A stretch of DNA of 64,000 bases from contig CALLWB010000026.1 of NCBI GenBank assembly GCA_938016265.1, positions 1-64,000 on the forward strand, read 5' to 3'. Numbering within the stretch: the stretch's first letter is position 1; each line of letters opens with the position of its first letter. The notes beneath the pieces were generated by a model. It ran no database searches, was not told the DNA's origin, and was given only the letters and a program-made list of their open reading frames with translations. Origin of the DNA: an uncultured Saprospiraceae bacterium. GTDB lineage: Bacteria; Bacteroidota; Bacteroidia; Chitinophagales; Saprospiraceae. A program made the translations under genes and the position numbers. This document shows, in pieces, positions 1-8,018 of the stretch.

Positions 1-46
1 ACGCCTGGGGGGCGTGGGGTCGCAGGTTCAAATCCTGTCATCCCGA
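1..46 (+). tRNA. tRNA-Pro(GGG), 5' part outside the window
   Basis: The 3' part of a tRNA runs from within the anticodon stem to the discriminator base. Positions 1-4 and 12-16 form the anticodon stem, the 7-base loop is 5-11 and the anticodon GGG lies at 7-9 after U33. The T arm (22-38) has a 5-bp stem and the loop TTCAAAT. The acceptor 3' strand is 39-45 with discriminator A at 46. CCA is not encoded. A73 fits bacterial tRNA-Pro. The D arm and acceptor 5' strand are not visible. Confidence 0.85.
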
Positions 47-214
47 CTGACTTAAAACCTTGAAACGTAGGCGAATAGCTGAAATGTGTTTCGAGGTTTT
101 TTATTTTGGGTTAAACATTTTGACTCCTTTGGCTTTCTGTTTTATTGGGTAAAACTACCGGACCGAATTTTAAATTTCCCTACAAGTGACTACCAGAGAT
201 TTTTTTGTAAAAAC

Positions 215-252
215 AAAAAAAGCAGCCCATCCTTAAAAAGGAATAGACTGCC
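215..252 (-). terminator. Rho-independent terminator of the 286-1308 gene
   Basis: On the minus strand a long hairpin (GCAG...CTGC outer stem, ATTCCTT/AAGGAT inner stem) is followed by seven T. A second small hairpin (ATTGCC/GGCAAT) lies between it and the stop codon. Confidence 0.6.
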
Positions 253-285
253 AATTGCCTAAAAGGCAATAAAAAACAACTAGTC

Positions 286-1308
286 TTAATTACACAAACC
301 TAAACCTCCCGTAGTTGAAGGGCAATTTGAACCAAAATTGCAGCAGATGACCGCCCATCTGTCGCCTACTCCTCTTGAAGATGCTCTGGTTTTAGCCGCT
401 TCCATGCTACTCGTTATGGAAGCATAAGAATTAGGGCCGACCCACCGTGTTGCAACATTGGAATAAACATCTGCGTAAGAAACACTCGCCCAATTTGAAT
501 AACTGTAGTCAGTTCCATTAATTCGAATTCTATATGCTCCGCATTCAAACCTTAATTTGGTTCTATAGGCTGACCAATTTCCCCATACTCTCTTTACTCC
601 CGATACTTTGGTTGTGACTTTTACTCGATTGCTTCCTTTGTAATTCACCGTCGAAAGAAACATGACTACAACTACCCCACGGTTACTTGTTTGCACTGAT
701 GCGAAAGTATTGCAGCTTCGACCATCTATTTTTTTTGTGATAGGATAAACAAATACATTGTTATCACCTACATTTTTTTCGATGCTTTCAATACCTGCTA
801 ATAGACTTTTGTCTCCATTTCTGATTTCTATTACTTTTTCTGGGAAAACTTTATACAAAGATTCTCCAACATAATAGATGTTTTCAAGATTGGTTACTCT
901 AGCATAAAAAGGATGATCTATTTTCGCAGAAAGATGGGAGTCCTTTAGCTGGAGGACATCACTGTGGGTACGCAAAAACTGCTTGTATTCTGCTTCAGAC
1001 GGAAGGGCGTCTATTTCTTCATACAGATTATTGACTATAGACTGCTGTGACTGGAAGCCGATTTTTTGTTCCCAAGCGTCGAGTTGCTCCTCGGTGGCAT
1101 TGGATATCAAGTCTACAGCCTCAAAGTAGCCTTCATCGAAATGTAGGATTCCATCTTTGACGGTCACTTTTATCTTGCTGAGATCTACGTTAACATTTTC
1201 TGTGATGTCATTAGCTTCTGGCGACAATCCTTCTTTTTGACAACTGTAAATGGTTGTTAAGCCGATGGATATAATCAAGGCTAAGAATAACGAATTTAAT
1301 CTGTTCAT
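286..1308 (-). CDS. Lipoprotein of unknown function (340 aa)
   Basis: I do not recognise a family. The N-terminus has a basic start, a hydrophobic core and a lipobox-like TIYSC (Cys23), so it is probably a lipoprotein of the cell envelope. Residues 30-200 are mixed polar sequence with few aromatics. The last 140 residues are rich in Ser, Tyr, Trp and Cys, with a Cys cluster near the C-terminus (CC...C...C) that suggests disulfides outside the cytoplasm. There is no T9SS sorting domain. It is the last of four consecutive minus-strand genes for small exported proteins (286-3967), each separated by about 95-275 bp, so they need not form one operon. Confidence 0.7.
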   Translation of the reverse strand: MNRLNSLFLALIISIGLTTIYSCQKEGLSPEANDITENVNVDLSKIKVTVKDGILHFDEGYFEAVDLISNATEEQLDAWEQKIGFQSQQSIVNNLYEEIDALPSEAEYKQFLRTHSDVLQLKDSHLSAKIDHPFYARVTNLENIYYVGESLYKVFPEKVIEIRNGDKSLLAGIESIEKNVGDNNVFVYPITKKIDGRSCNTFASVQTSNRGVVVVMFLSTVNYKGSNRVKVTTKVSGVKRVWGNWSAYRTKLRFECGAYRIRINGTDYSYSNWASVSYADVYSNVATRWVGPNSYASITSSMEAAKTRASSRGVGDRWAVICCNFGSNCPSTTGGLGLCN

Positions 1309-1475
1309 TGTTTTTGTTTTTAATGTTTATTTAATATAATTTCTAATGATTTTTTTCTTATTGGGCATGGTTTGCCCAGTGCTCTTTACTAGAAAGAGTA
1401 GGTGGAAAACGGTGAAAACGATTGATCTAATTAACAAGCAAATCGATTCGATCTACTAGGAGCAAAAATTCTAAA

Positions 1476-2297
1476 TCAATAGGTCGATTGTACGATACTG
1501 CCATTTGTGATGTTATTGGAAGGGCAACCGCCTATCGAAATACCCGTCAAAGTGACGTTACTTATTCTGCGGCCGTAGTACCTGACACAAGTTTGTCCAT
1601 ATTGATTGACACTGATCTGCTGGTTGTTGTAGGAACTGCCTTTTACAAAATCAACATCAAATATCTGACACATAGTTGCTGGGCAGTTGGTGCTCCAACA
1701 AATCTCACTATACTTCCAGTTGTTAATGATCGAGTAGCTCACATTACAAAGACAACTACAACTTATTGACGCCAACCAAGTATCGTGTTGGACGGAAACC
1801 ACAGTTTCTACTTCTAGAAAAAAGACACCTCCAGAATTAGTCGTAAAAGTAATGTCCTCTTGTCCTGGGCCACTAATATTAAATCCCCAAGGACCCGGAT
1901 AGTTTGCAAAACCTAACCAATTGTTAGAAGAAGCAACGACCTGCCCACTAGAATTTTTAATTCTGAACCTGTTAGGAACGTCAAGTGACTGCACCTTCAC
2001 GGTGACCTGTCGAGTCTGAGAACCAGAACATCCTGAAACATAGAAACTTTTCAATGGATAAACTTGAAATCCTGGCGTCGAACTATTACCAGAAAGGTAT
2101 CCACCACAACCAGTCCGCGAATCATCTGCAGTTTCACCAGGCCGAGTGTCTTCACTACTTAGAACAAAATCCATGGATCCTGTCGGGTTTTCAAGCAACT
2201 CTTCCGTTTCTGAAAATGGAGTCGGTTTTAGTTCTTCCTTGTTGCATGACAAGATCAACATTGTCAGCATTACCAATACTATTATTTTAATTTTCAT
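1476..2297 (-). CDS. Cysteine-rich lipoprotein of unknown function (273 aa)
   Basis: The N-terminus MKIKIIVLVMLTMLILSC is a textbook lipoprotein signal with Cys18 as the lipidated residue. The mature part is low in charge, rich in Gly, Ser, Asn and Thr, and has at least 11 Cys, several in CSC/CLC-type spacing around residues 180-210. The middle (about 90-180) looks like a beta-sandwich with a possible pre-peptidase C-terminal-like fold (strand pattern, and a phrase on frame resembling GGVFFLEVE), but this is only an impression. No catalytic motif is visible. It sits between two other exported proteins on the same strand. Confidence 0.65.
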   Translation of the reverse strand: MKIKIIVLVMLTMLILSCNKEELKPTPFSETEELLENPTGSMDFVLSSEDTRPGETADDSRTGCGGYLSGNSSTPGFQVYPLKSFYVSGCSGSQTRQVTVKVQSLDVPNRFRIKNSSGQVVASSNNWLGFANYPGPWGFNISGPGQEDITFTTNSGGVFFLEVETVVSVQHDTWLASISCSCLCNVSYSIINNWKYSEICWSTNCPATMCQIFDVDFVKGSSYNNQQISVNQYGQTCVRYYGRRISNVTLTGISIGGCPSNNITNGSIVQSTY

Positions 2298-2392
2298 GAT
2301 TTTATGTTTAAATAGTCAGACTGAAAACGTAGAAAGCACCATGCTTATATTCTCAGTGAAACAGTCTGACGGTTTGTTATTAGGGGGAATTA

Positions 2393-3349
2393 TTATTGAA
2401 TGACGAATTTCAAATTTTGAGTCGTTGCTCCATTTTTCAAGCGGGCAAGATAGATTCCTTTAGCCCAGTCTCCTGTTGCTAATTGTATCAAATCATTCCC
2501 GTCAATAGTCATATTATGGACCAACTGCCCAGCGCTATTGTAAACTTCTATTGTTCCAGTTTTCAGTACTTTTTGAAATTGAATGTTGGCGATATCGTTT
2601 ACTGGATTTGGGTAGATGTTGAAGGAAGGAGTAGCATCCATTTTTTCTAAATCATCTGCCGATCTCCGCTTTCCGTACTCTATAGACGCTGCGTTCTCAG
2701 TAGAGTTGTATTTGTTTTGACTTTGTGCTACGCCTGGACAATTGCCATCTAGGTAATATTGCACATTGTAAATACCATACACAGATCCAGAATAAGAAAC
2801 AGTCGTATATGGAGGAAAAACAACCACTTGCTGATTGGCAAAATACCCAGCAGAAGTATATGCATCAAAAGTAACACAGTACCCACAGTTGGAATTGAAT
2901 CGCACTCTATTTTTTCCATAGGAATACCGTTGATAAGTTGGAAGTTCGTTGCATCCTCCACAATTTTGTCCTGCAATACGCACCGTAGGATTGAAAAACT
3001 CCGTACCGTTATGCTCAATTGTTGTGATCGCACCACAGCTTGTTGTGGCACAATCCCAGATAATACGTATTGTAGACGGTGTTGCAGAAACAACGGTCCC
3101 ACTTACTATACCCTGAATATCATCTGAAACAAAAGAGAGTGGAAGTGGTGTATTGTAGTGAATATCAATTTCTCCACCGATTGACCACTGAAAATGAGGT
3201 GTAAGATTGCAGGTGGAAACATAGGTTGAGGAAACACCGCATGTTGCGGTCGCTCCATTTGTACCGGGACCACTAAGACCACATTGGCCGTTTACTGTTC
3301 CTAGGGCCGAAAGGCAAAAGACAATAAGTCCTAAAATTAAATTTTTCAT
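2393..3349 (-). CDS. T9SS-exported cysteine-rich protein (318 aa)
   Basis: A Sec signal peptide (about residues 1-21, ending VNGQ) is followed by a Cys- and Thr-rich region (about 22-225) with no recognised catalytic domain. The C-terminal 80 residues are a T9SS type A sorting domain: FNIYPNPVNDIANIQF, then a strand with VYNSAGQLV, then GIYLARL and a final LKFVIQ. The protein is therefore expected to cross the outer membrane and be attached to the surface or released. Its 24 bp around the start codon are identical to those of the next upstream gene (3623-3967). Confidence 0.75.
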   Translation of the reverse strand: MKNLILGLIVFCLSALGTVNGQCGLSGPGTNGATATCGVSSTYVSTCNLTPHFQWSIGGEIDIHYNTPLPLSFVSDDIQGIVSGTVVSATPSTIRIIWDCATTSCGAITTIEHNGTEFFNPTVRIAGQNCGGCNELPTYQRYSYGKNRVRFNSNCGYCVTFDAYTSAGYFANQQVVVFPPYTTVSYSGSVYGIYNVQYYLDGNCPGVAQSQNKYNSTENAASIEYGKRRSADDLEKMDATPSFNIYPNPVNDIANIQFQKVLKTGTIEVYNSAGQLVHNMTIDGNDLIQLATGDWAKGIYLARLKNGATTQNLKFVIQ

Positions 3350-3564
3350 AATGATTTAGTTGTTTAACTATTCGCACTTCATCTTTTATAGAGGAGCTGG
3401 TACTTCAATATTGCATGTGAACTATTCTAGAGATGAATCCTCTGTTGTTTGATAATTCAAATTTAGGGCGAATAGAGGCGCGGAAGTAGGTATGAATTGG
3501 GAGGAGGTTTCCTTGGAAGAACTAAGAAACAGTAGATATAGAAAGTCCAAATACTGTAAAATAG

Positions 3565-3599
3565 AAAAGAGGACATTCCAATAAAGAACATCCTCTTTT
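3565..3599 (-). terminator. Hairpin terminator of the 3623-3967 gene
   Basis: A perfect 9-bp stem (AAAAGAGGA / TCCTCTTTT) encloses a 17-base loop. T-rich arms occur on both sides, so it may work in both directions. It lies 24 bp after the minus-strand stop. Confidence 0.65.
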
Positions 3600-3622
3600 A
3601 ATAAGATAAGTTAAGCTGTTGT

Positions 3623-3967
3623 CTACATTCCTGAAGGCCCATTACCTCCACAACCAGAAGCAAGAAGTCCTTCTACCGTTACAACACAAGTATAGGTTAC
3701 CCAATTACAACCAAGTCCATAATCTACATCGAAATTGGTCAATGGATAAAAAGTGCAGGCTTGCTGGTCATGACAAAAAACTGTTGAATGGAAAGAGGGC
3801 CTATTCTCTCCAGGATAATACATGTCGAGTTGGTAACATGGTTGATCACCATAGGATACCTGACGTACGACCATGTCCATGTTTTCATAATTACAATTGG
3901 CTTGAAGGGTAGAAAAAACAGTGATCAGCAAAAATAAGGCGAGGGAGATTTTAATAATGTTTTTCAT
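3623..3967 (-). CDS. Small secreted protein of unknown function (114 aa)
   Basis: The signal peptide MKNIIKISLALFLLITVFSTLQA leaves a mature protein of about 91 residues with six Cys, which suggests disulfides. There is no sorting domain and no lipobox. I do not recognise the family. The start region shares a 24-bp identity with the neighbouring 2393-3349 gene, including the untranslated leader, which points to local duplication of the 5' end followed by divergence of the coding part, or selection on the leader. Confidence 0.6.
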   Translation of the reverse strand: MKNIIKISLALFLLITVFSTLQANCNYENMDMVVRQVSYGDQPCYQLDMYYPGENRPSFHSTVFCHDQQACTFYPLTNFDVDYGLGCNWVTYTCVVTVEGLLASGCGGNGPSGM

Positions 3968-4111
3968 AATGATTTAGTTGTTTTTTGTTAGTTAATAAGT
4001 ATAGAACAATGATAGGAACTTCTCTTTCAAAAAAATAGGTATAGAAATCAAACATTTTTCCACAAAATTGACTTTTTTTCGTTATATCTATAAATCAATT
4101 GTTGAATATAT

Positions 4112-5641
4112 ATGTCCAAAGAACAAAATAAATTACCCGAAGATTCGAAAATACTGAAAATCCTTCAATCCTTCGACCGTGCAGAATGGAAGGAATTTGG
4201 CTGTTATGTTAAATCACCTATATTCAACACCAATAACGAGTTAGTTTGTATGTACGTTGCGCTTACCAAAAAATACCCATTCCGAAAAGCAGTTTACAGA
4301 ACAGATTTGCTAGAAGCTACAGGCAAAAGAGAACCAAATGCCAACCCAAACAGTTTATCAGACAAAGAGCGAAACATCCTAAATAAACAAATGACGAGTT
4401 TTACAAATTTGGCCTTTGGATTTTTGGGATATTTAGAATCAAAACGCTACCCAACCTACAACCAACGGCTAACCGTCAGTGCACTAATGCGCAAGCAACT
4501 ATATGACTACGTCCCTTCCATTATCCAAAAACAAGAAATCCAACACCTATCAAAAGGCAACGTAAACACTCGCTACTTGCAAGACTTATATTTGCTACGG
4601 GAGCCATTATTGTTCTTGGATATCATCCAGCAAAACCGAACTATTTCAGGCAGACTTCAACATACCATGGATGAGTTTTGGCATTACAGCCTTTCCAATT
4701 TACTTAGGTTGTATTGCTCGGCTGCCGGGCGTGAACGGATTTTAAACATAAAATACCAGTATCCACTGGACATGGAGAATCTCCTAAACCACATTGAGCA
4801 ACAACCGAACGCCTATCCTCCGCTTGTAAAAGGATATTATCTAATACTCCGACTATTGATCCTCGAACAAGAGACCTCTGCCTATCAACAATTGGTCCTG
4901 CTGATGCAAACGTTTGCTACTACTTTTAGTGTCGATGTGCAACGGGAATTTTATAGCCATATGCTCAACTTCTGTAGTCGGGAGATAAGGAAAGGGAAAC
5001 TAGCTTATCAAATTGAAAAACATTCGATTTATCAATCGACCCTGCCACTCAATATTTGGAATACTGGGATTCATTTTTCTGCGCATCATTATATTTTGCT
5101 TGTGAAAAATGCGCTGGATGTAGGAGCACAAGAGCAAGAATGGGTGTTCCAATTCATAGAAAAATATCAAGACAAACTGGCTCCGCGACATCAAACTACT
5201 ATTCCACTTTTGGCAAGGGCGCACTACCATTATTTTCAACAACAATATGATGAAGCGCTTTCTTATTTGTCTCAGGTGAGTGATGAGGAAGATTTCTTCT
5301 ATACCTTATATTTTAAATCGCTGTTGATAAAGATAAATTATGAGGATAATACTGTTGATATTCTTTCGGATAAGCATCCGCTCCCTTATGCCTTAGAATC
5401 GTTAAGAGCATACCTTAGCCGCAACAAGAAGATGTCCGAAACGATAAAAACTTCGTATCAAAATTTCATGAAATTGACCAAACGCCTTTTCCGTATCCGA
5501 CAGCAACCTGCTCACAAGGAAAACAGAGCCATGCTCCTCAACCGACTGCTAAAAGACACACAATCGGAAGAACTGCTGGATGAGCGCAATTGGCTACTTC
5601 AAAAAATTGAGGAATTGCAAACAATAATCAAGAATAAATAG
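4112..5641 (+). CDS. Helical protein of unknown function, paralogue of the 57993-59435 gene (509 aa)
   Basis: No signal peptide or membrane segment is visible; it is expected in the cytoplasm. The sequence is mostly alpha-helical, rich in Leu, Tyr, Gln and Lys, and looks like a TPR-type or other helical-repeat scaffold without clear repeat consensus. The N-terminus (KILKILQSFDRAEWKEFGCY, then SPIFN, then a helix ending YPF) matches in order and spacing the N-terminus of the protein encoded at 57993-59435 (MLKTLNREELVRFKDFL, then SPYFN, then LLPFAP). Both also share the C-terminal pattern with LLDERNWLLQKIEELQ versus SNKKWLLGKIKELQ. The gene is convergent with the metalloprotease gene, with 12 bp between stop codons. 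The function is unknown. Confidence 0.75.
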   Translation: MSKEQNKLPEDSKILKILQSFDRAEWKEFGCYVKSPIFNTNNELVCMYVALTKKYPFRKAVYRTDLLEATGKREPNANPNSLSDKERNILNKQMTSFTNLAFGFLGYLESKRYPTYNQRLTVSALMRKQLYDYVPSIIQKQEIQHLSKGNVNTRYLQDLYLLREPLLFLDIIQQNRTISGRLQHTMDEFWHYSLSNLLRLYCSAAGRERILNIKYQYPLDMENLLNHIEQQPNAYPPLVKGYYLILRLLILEQETSAYQQLVLLMQTFATTFSVDVQREFYSHMLNFCSREIRKGKLAYQIEKHSIYQSTLPLNIWNTGIHFSAHHYILLVKNALDVGAQEQEWVFQFIEKYQDKLAPRHQTTIPLLARAHYHYFQQQYDEALSYLSQVSDEEDFFYTLYFKSLLIKINYEDNTVDILSDKHPLPYALESLRAYLSRNKKMSETIKTSYQNFMKLTKRLFRIRQQPAHKENRAMLLNRLLKDTQSEELLDERNWLLQKIEELQTIIKNK

Positions 5642-5653
5642 CTTGACCACTAC

Positions 5654-7615
5654 TTATCGCATCAAAATCATTTTCTTTCTTGCACTGTATTTGCCTGCAA
5701 TTATGGTGGAAAAATACATCCCTGACCCATACCTTGCCCCGTCAAAAACAAAGAAGTGATTCCCCTGCGAAAGTGACTCATTGTTGACCAGCGTTGCTAC
5801 TACTTTTCCCGTCATATCGGTTACTAAAATGGTAGTTTCGCTGTCTTCGTCTAGGGTCAATTCGATAGTTGTTTGTTGAGCGAAGGGATTTGGATAAATG
5901 TTGAAATCTGAAATGATGGAGGAGTATTCCTCTTTACTGGAGTTTTCTTGCCCCGGACTGTTAACATTGCTAACACACTCCTTTATTTCTGCCTTAAAAA
6001 CACTGTTGTACCGAGCATAAAAGCCGGGTCTCAATTCGATATAGCGGCCAGCATAGAACCCTACTGGTCCATTCGCTGGGTGAATTTCCGTTTTTATATT
6101 CGTTGTTGGTGCATTATAAGGAGCGACGATATAATTTTCTACCTTAAAATCGCCCATTACCGGACCGTTTATCGGACCATCCCAATAATTACACGCCCCA
6201 CAAGGAGCACAGTTTCCACCGCAATCGACGCCAGTTTCCCCATTATTTTGTACGCCATCTGTACAGTAGCTTGTTCCACCACCTCCACCATTTCCTATGA
6301 CGAAGTTTGATGTAGACTCACAACAGGCAAGGATTGTCCCAGCATCCAACAACTCGATTTTTATAGGATAATCCCCGTCTGGCAAGTTTAGCTGACTATA
6401 CCAAAAAACGATACCGATTGAGCCTGTTGCACCAGCAGTTAGTTCCAAACTGGCAGGTTCTGTCCCTAACACTCCTCCTCCGACCAAAGTACAGCGCACA
6501 TACAAGTCTTTGATAGTGCTACTAGTACCATTCGTTACACTAATGTGTGAAATTGTCACGGTACCATTGTTTCCTCCCGTTGAAAGTAAACCGCAATTCA
6601 AGCTGATATTTCCTGTAGGGCAGGCATTTCCAAATGAAATCCCATCATTATTAGGTGTTGAGTTGCAGGCGATACAAGGTCCTCCACAATCCACCCCAAA
6701 TTCTCCTTGATTTCGAAGTCCATCATTACAATTTGGGATAGTGCCTCCTGAACAACTAGCATAAATATAGTTTCTTGATGTTAATGCAACAGTTCGCACC
6801 TCAGCAATTTGCTCCGTACTTAAACTGGAAAGGCAACCAGGTGCTATATAACTCATCAGGTTGGTGCGATCAGGATTGTATGTTTGGCCACAATTATCTG
6901 TCGGGGCATTTATTGGCCCAACACAGGGCACTCCTAATAAATTGAAATCCGCGGCGGTGGTACAAAAACCATCGCCAGCATTATGACAATTGTAGCAAGT
7001 TGAAACAATCGCTCGTTCTACATTTTCTCGACCATTTATAGTTTCATGGGTATGCAACAATCCGAGGTAATGTCCCATTTCATGGGCTATTATGTTTGTA
7101 TTTGCACTTGAATTCCTCATTACAATCCAATCCCTTCCCTGAGCTTTATACTCAGGTAACCAACCCCAACCGTCAGGCAAACCCGTATTTTCTATAAAAA
7201 AAATATCAATTTTATTAGAATGCCTTTCTTCACCTAAATCACGTTCTTCCAGTGATCCTATCTGGATGGTTTGCCAATTCGTATTATTGTGGTAAACCGT
7301 TGGACAAAAGATAAAGGTGATGTTTGCCTGAGCAAACCGATTGTTAAGTTTAGTTTTTATAGCGAACAATTGGGAGGGATTCAATCCACCTGATCCGTTA
7401 GAATTCCTTATAATATGGGGCTGCACGGTCATTGTGATTAATGACGATCTGTTATTATCGACATTGCCCCTTCTTTTTCTGGTTTCAAACATCTGCTTGG
7501 TTATTTCTTGCGAAACTTCGGTACCACATTTGTAGCCTTGGGCAAAGCTGCTGGCAAAACCAGCACATTGGAAAATCAAAGAAAATAGGATAAATTTTAA
7601 TACTGGATTTTTCAT
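5654..7615 (-). CDS. Pappalysin-like zinc metalloprotease (M43) with T9SS sorting domain (653 aa)
   Basis: Start chosen at 7615, where a signal peptide begins (MKNPVLKFILFSLIFQ...ASSFAQG); the open frame extends 29 codons further without signal-like sequence. The zinc site is HEMGHYLGLLH (about residues 178-188) and the Met-turn is NLMSY (252-256), the metzincin arrangement of the M43 cytophagalysin/pappalysin group. After the catalytic domain come two copies of a CxDGxxNxGExGVDCGGxCxxC module (about 296-317 and 480-505), separated by a CARDB-like beta domain, then a short beta region with ELRPGFYARYNSVF. The C-terminus is a T9SS type A domain (FNIYPNPFAQQTTIEL ... GMYFSTII). It is expected to be an exported protease acting on extracellular proteins. 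Confidence 0.9.
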   Translation of the reverse strand: MKNPVLKFILFSLIFQCAGFASSFAQGYKCGTEVSQEITKQMFETRKRRGNVDNNRSSLITMTVQPHIIRNSNGSGGLNPSQLFAIKTKLNNRFAQANITFIFCPTVYHNNTNWQTIQIGSLEERDLGEERHSNKIDIFFIENTGLPDGWGWLPEYKAQGRDWIVMRNSSANTNIIAHEMGHYLGLLHTHETINGRENVERAIVSTCYNCHNAGDGFCTTAADFNLLGVPCVGPINAPTDNCGQTYNPDRTNLMSYIAPGCLSSLSTEQIAEVRTVALTSRNYIYASCSGGTIPNCNDGLRNQGEFGVDCGGPCIACNSTPNNDGISFGNACPTGNISLNCGLLSTGGNNGTVTISHISVTNGTSSTIKDLYVRCTLVGGGVLGTEPASLELTAGATGSIGIVFWYSQLNLPDGDYPIKIELLDAGTILACCESTSNFVIGNGGGGGTSYCTDGVQNNGETGVDCGGNCAPCGACNYWDGPINGPVMGDFKVENYIVAPYNAPTTNIKTEIHPANGPVGFYAGRYIELRPGFYARYNSVFKAEIKECVSNVNSPGQENSSKEEYSSIISDFNIYPNPFAQQTTIELTLDEDSETTILVTDMTGKVVATLVNNESLSQGNHFFVFDGARYGSGMYFSTIIAGKYSARKKMILMR

Positions 7616-8018
7616 GACTTTAGTTTTTTGGTGCACCCTTATATTTTTTGGATGATGCATTTTAATAAATGCAATTAGTGCTATAGGTAAGGAGTCAATC
7701 ACACTTACCTATATCTCGCAAGAAATTGCCCATTGTTATCAGTTAAAAGCGGAATAGTGATATTTTATTTGTTTGAGGAGTGCAATATGTTGTATCAATA
7801 AAGAAAAATGTCATGTTCTGGTAAAGGATGTTTGAATAGGCGCTTTGCTTTCGCATCCGCACCTTTTTAATGCTAAGTGCTTATTGTCTTTCTCTTCACC
7901 AAAAGCCTAATCACAAAAAACGTAGAACCATCACCAACCAACCAAAACATCCTAGACTCCAATTCACCCAATTCACAAAAATCTACTATCTTGAAGCTTG
8001 AAAAAACTAAGCACCAAG
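7616..8018. other. Divergent intergenic region, no gene seen
   Basis: This is the 403-bp gap between the divergent protease and oxidoreductase genes. It contains a small hairpin TGCATTT-TAAT-AAATGCA (7656-7673) and the inverted pair GGTAAG/CTTACC near 7686-7710. I see no TAnnTTTG box on either strand. Confidence 0.5.
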
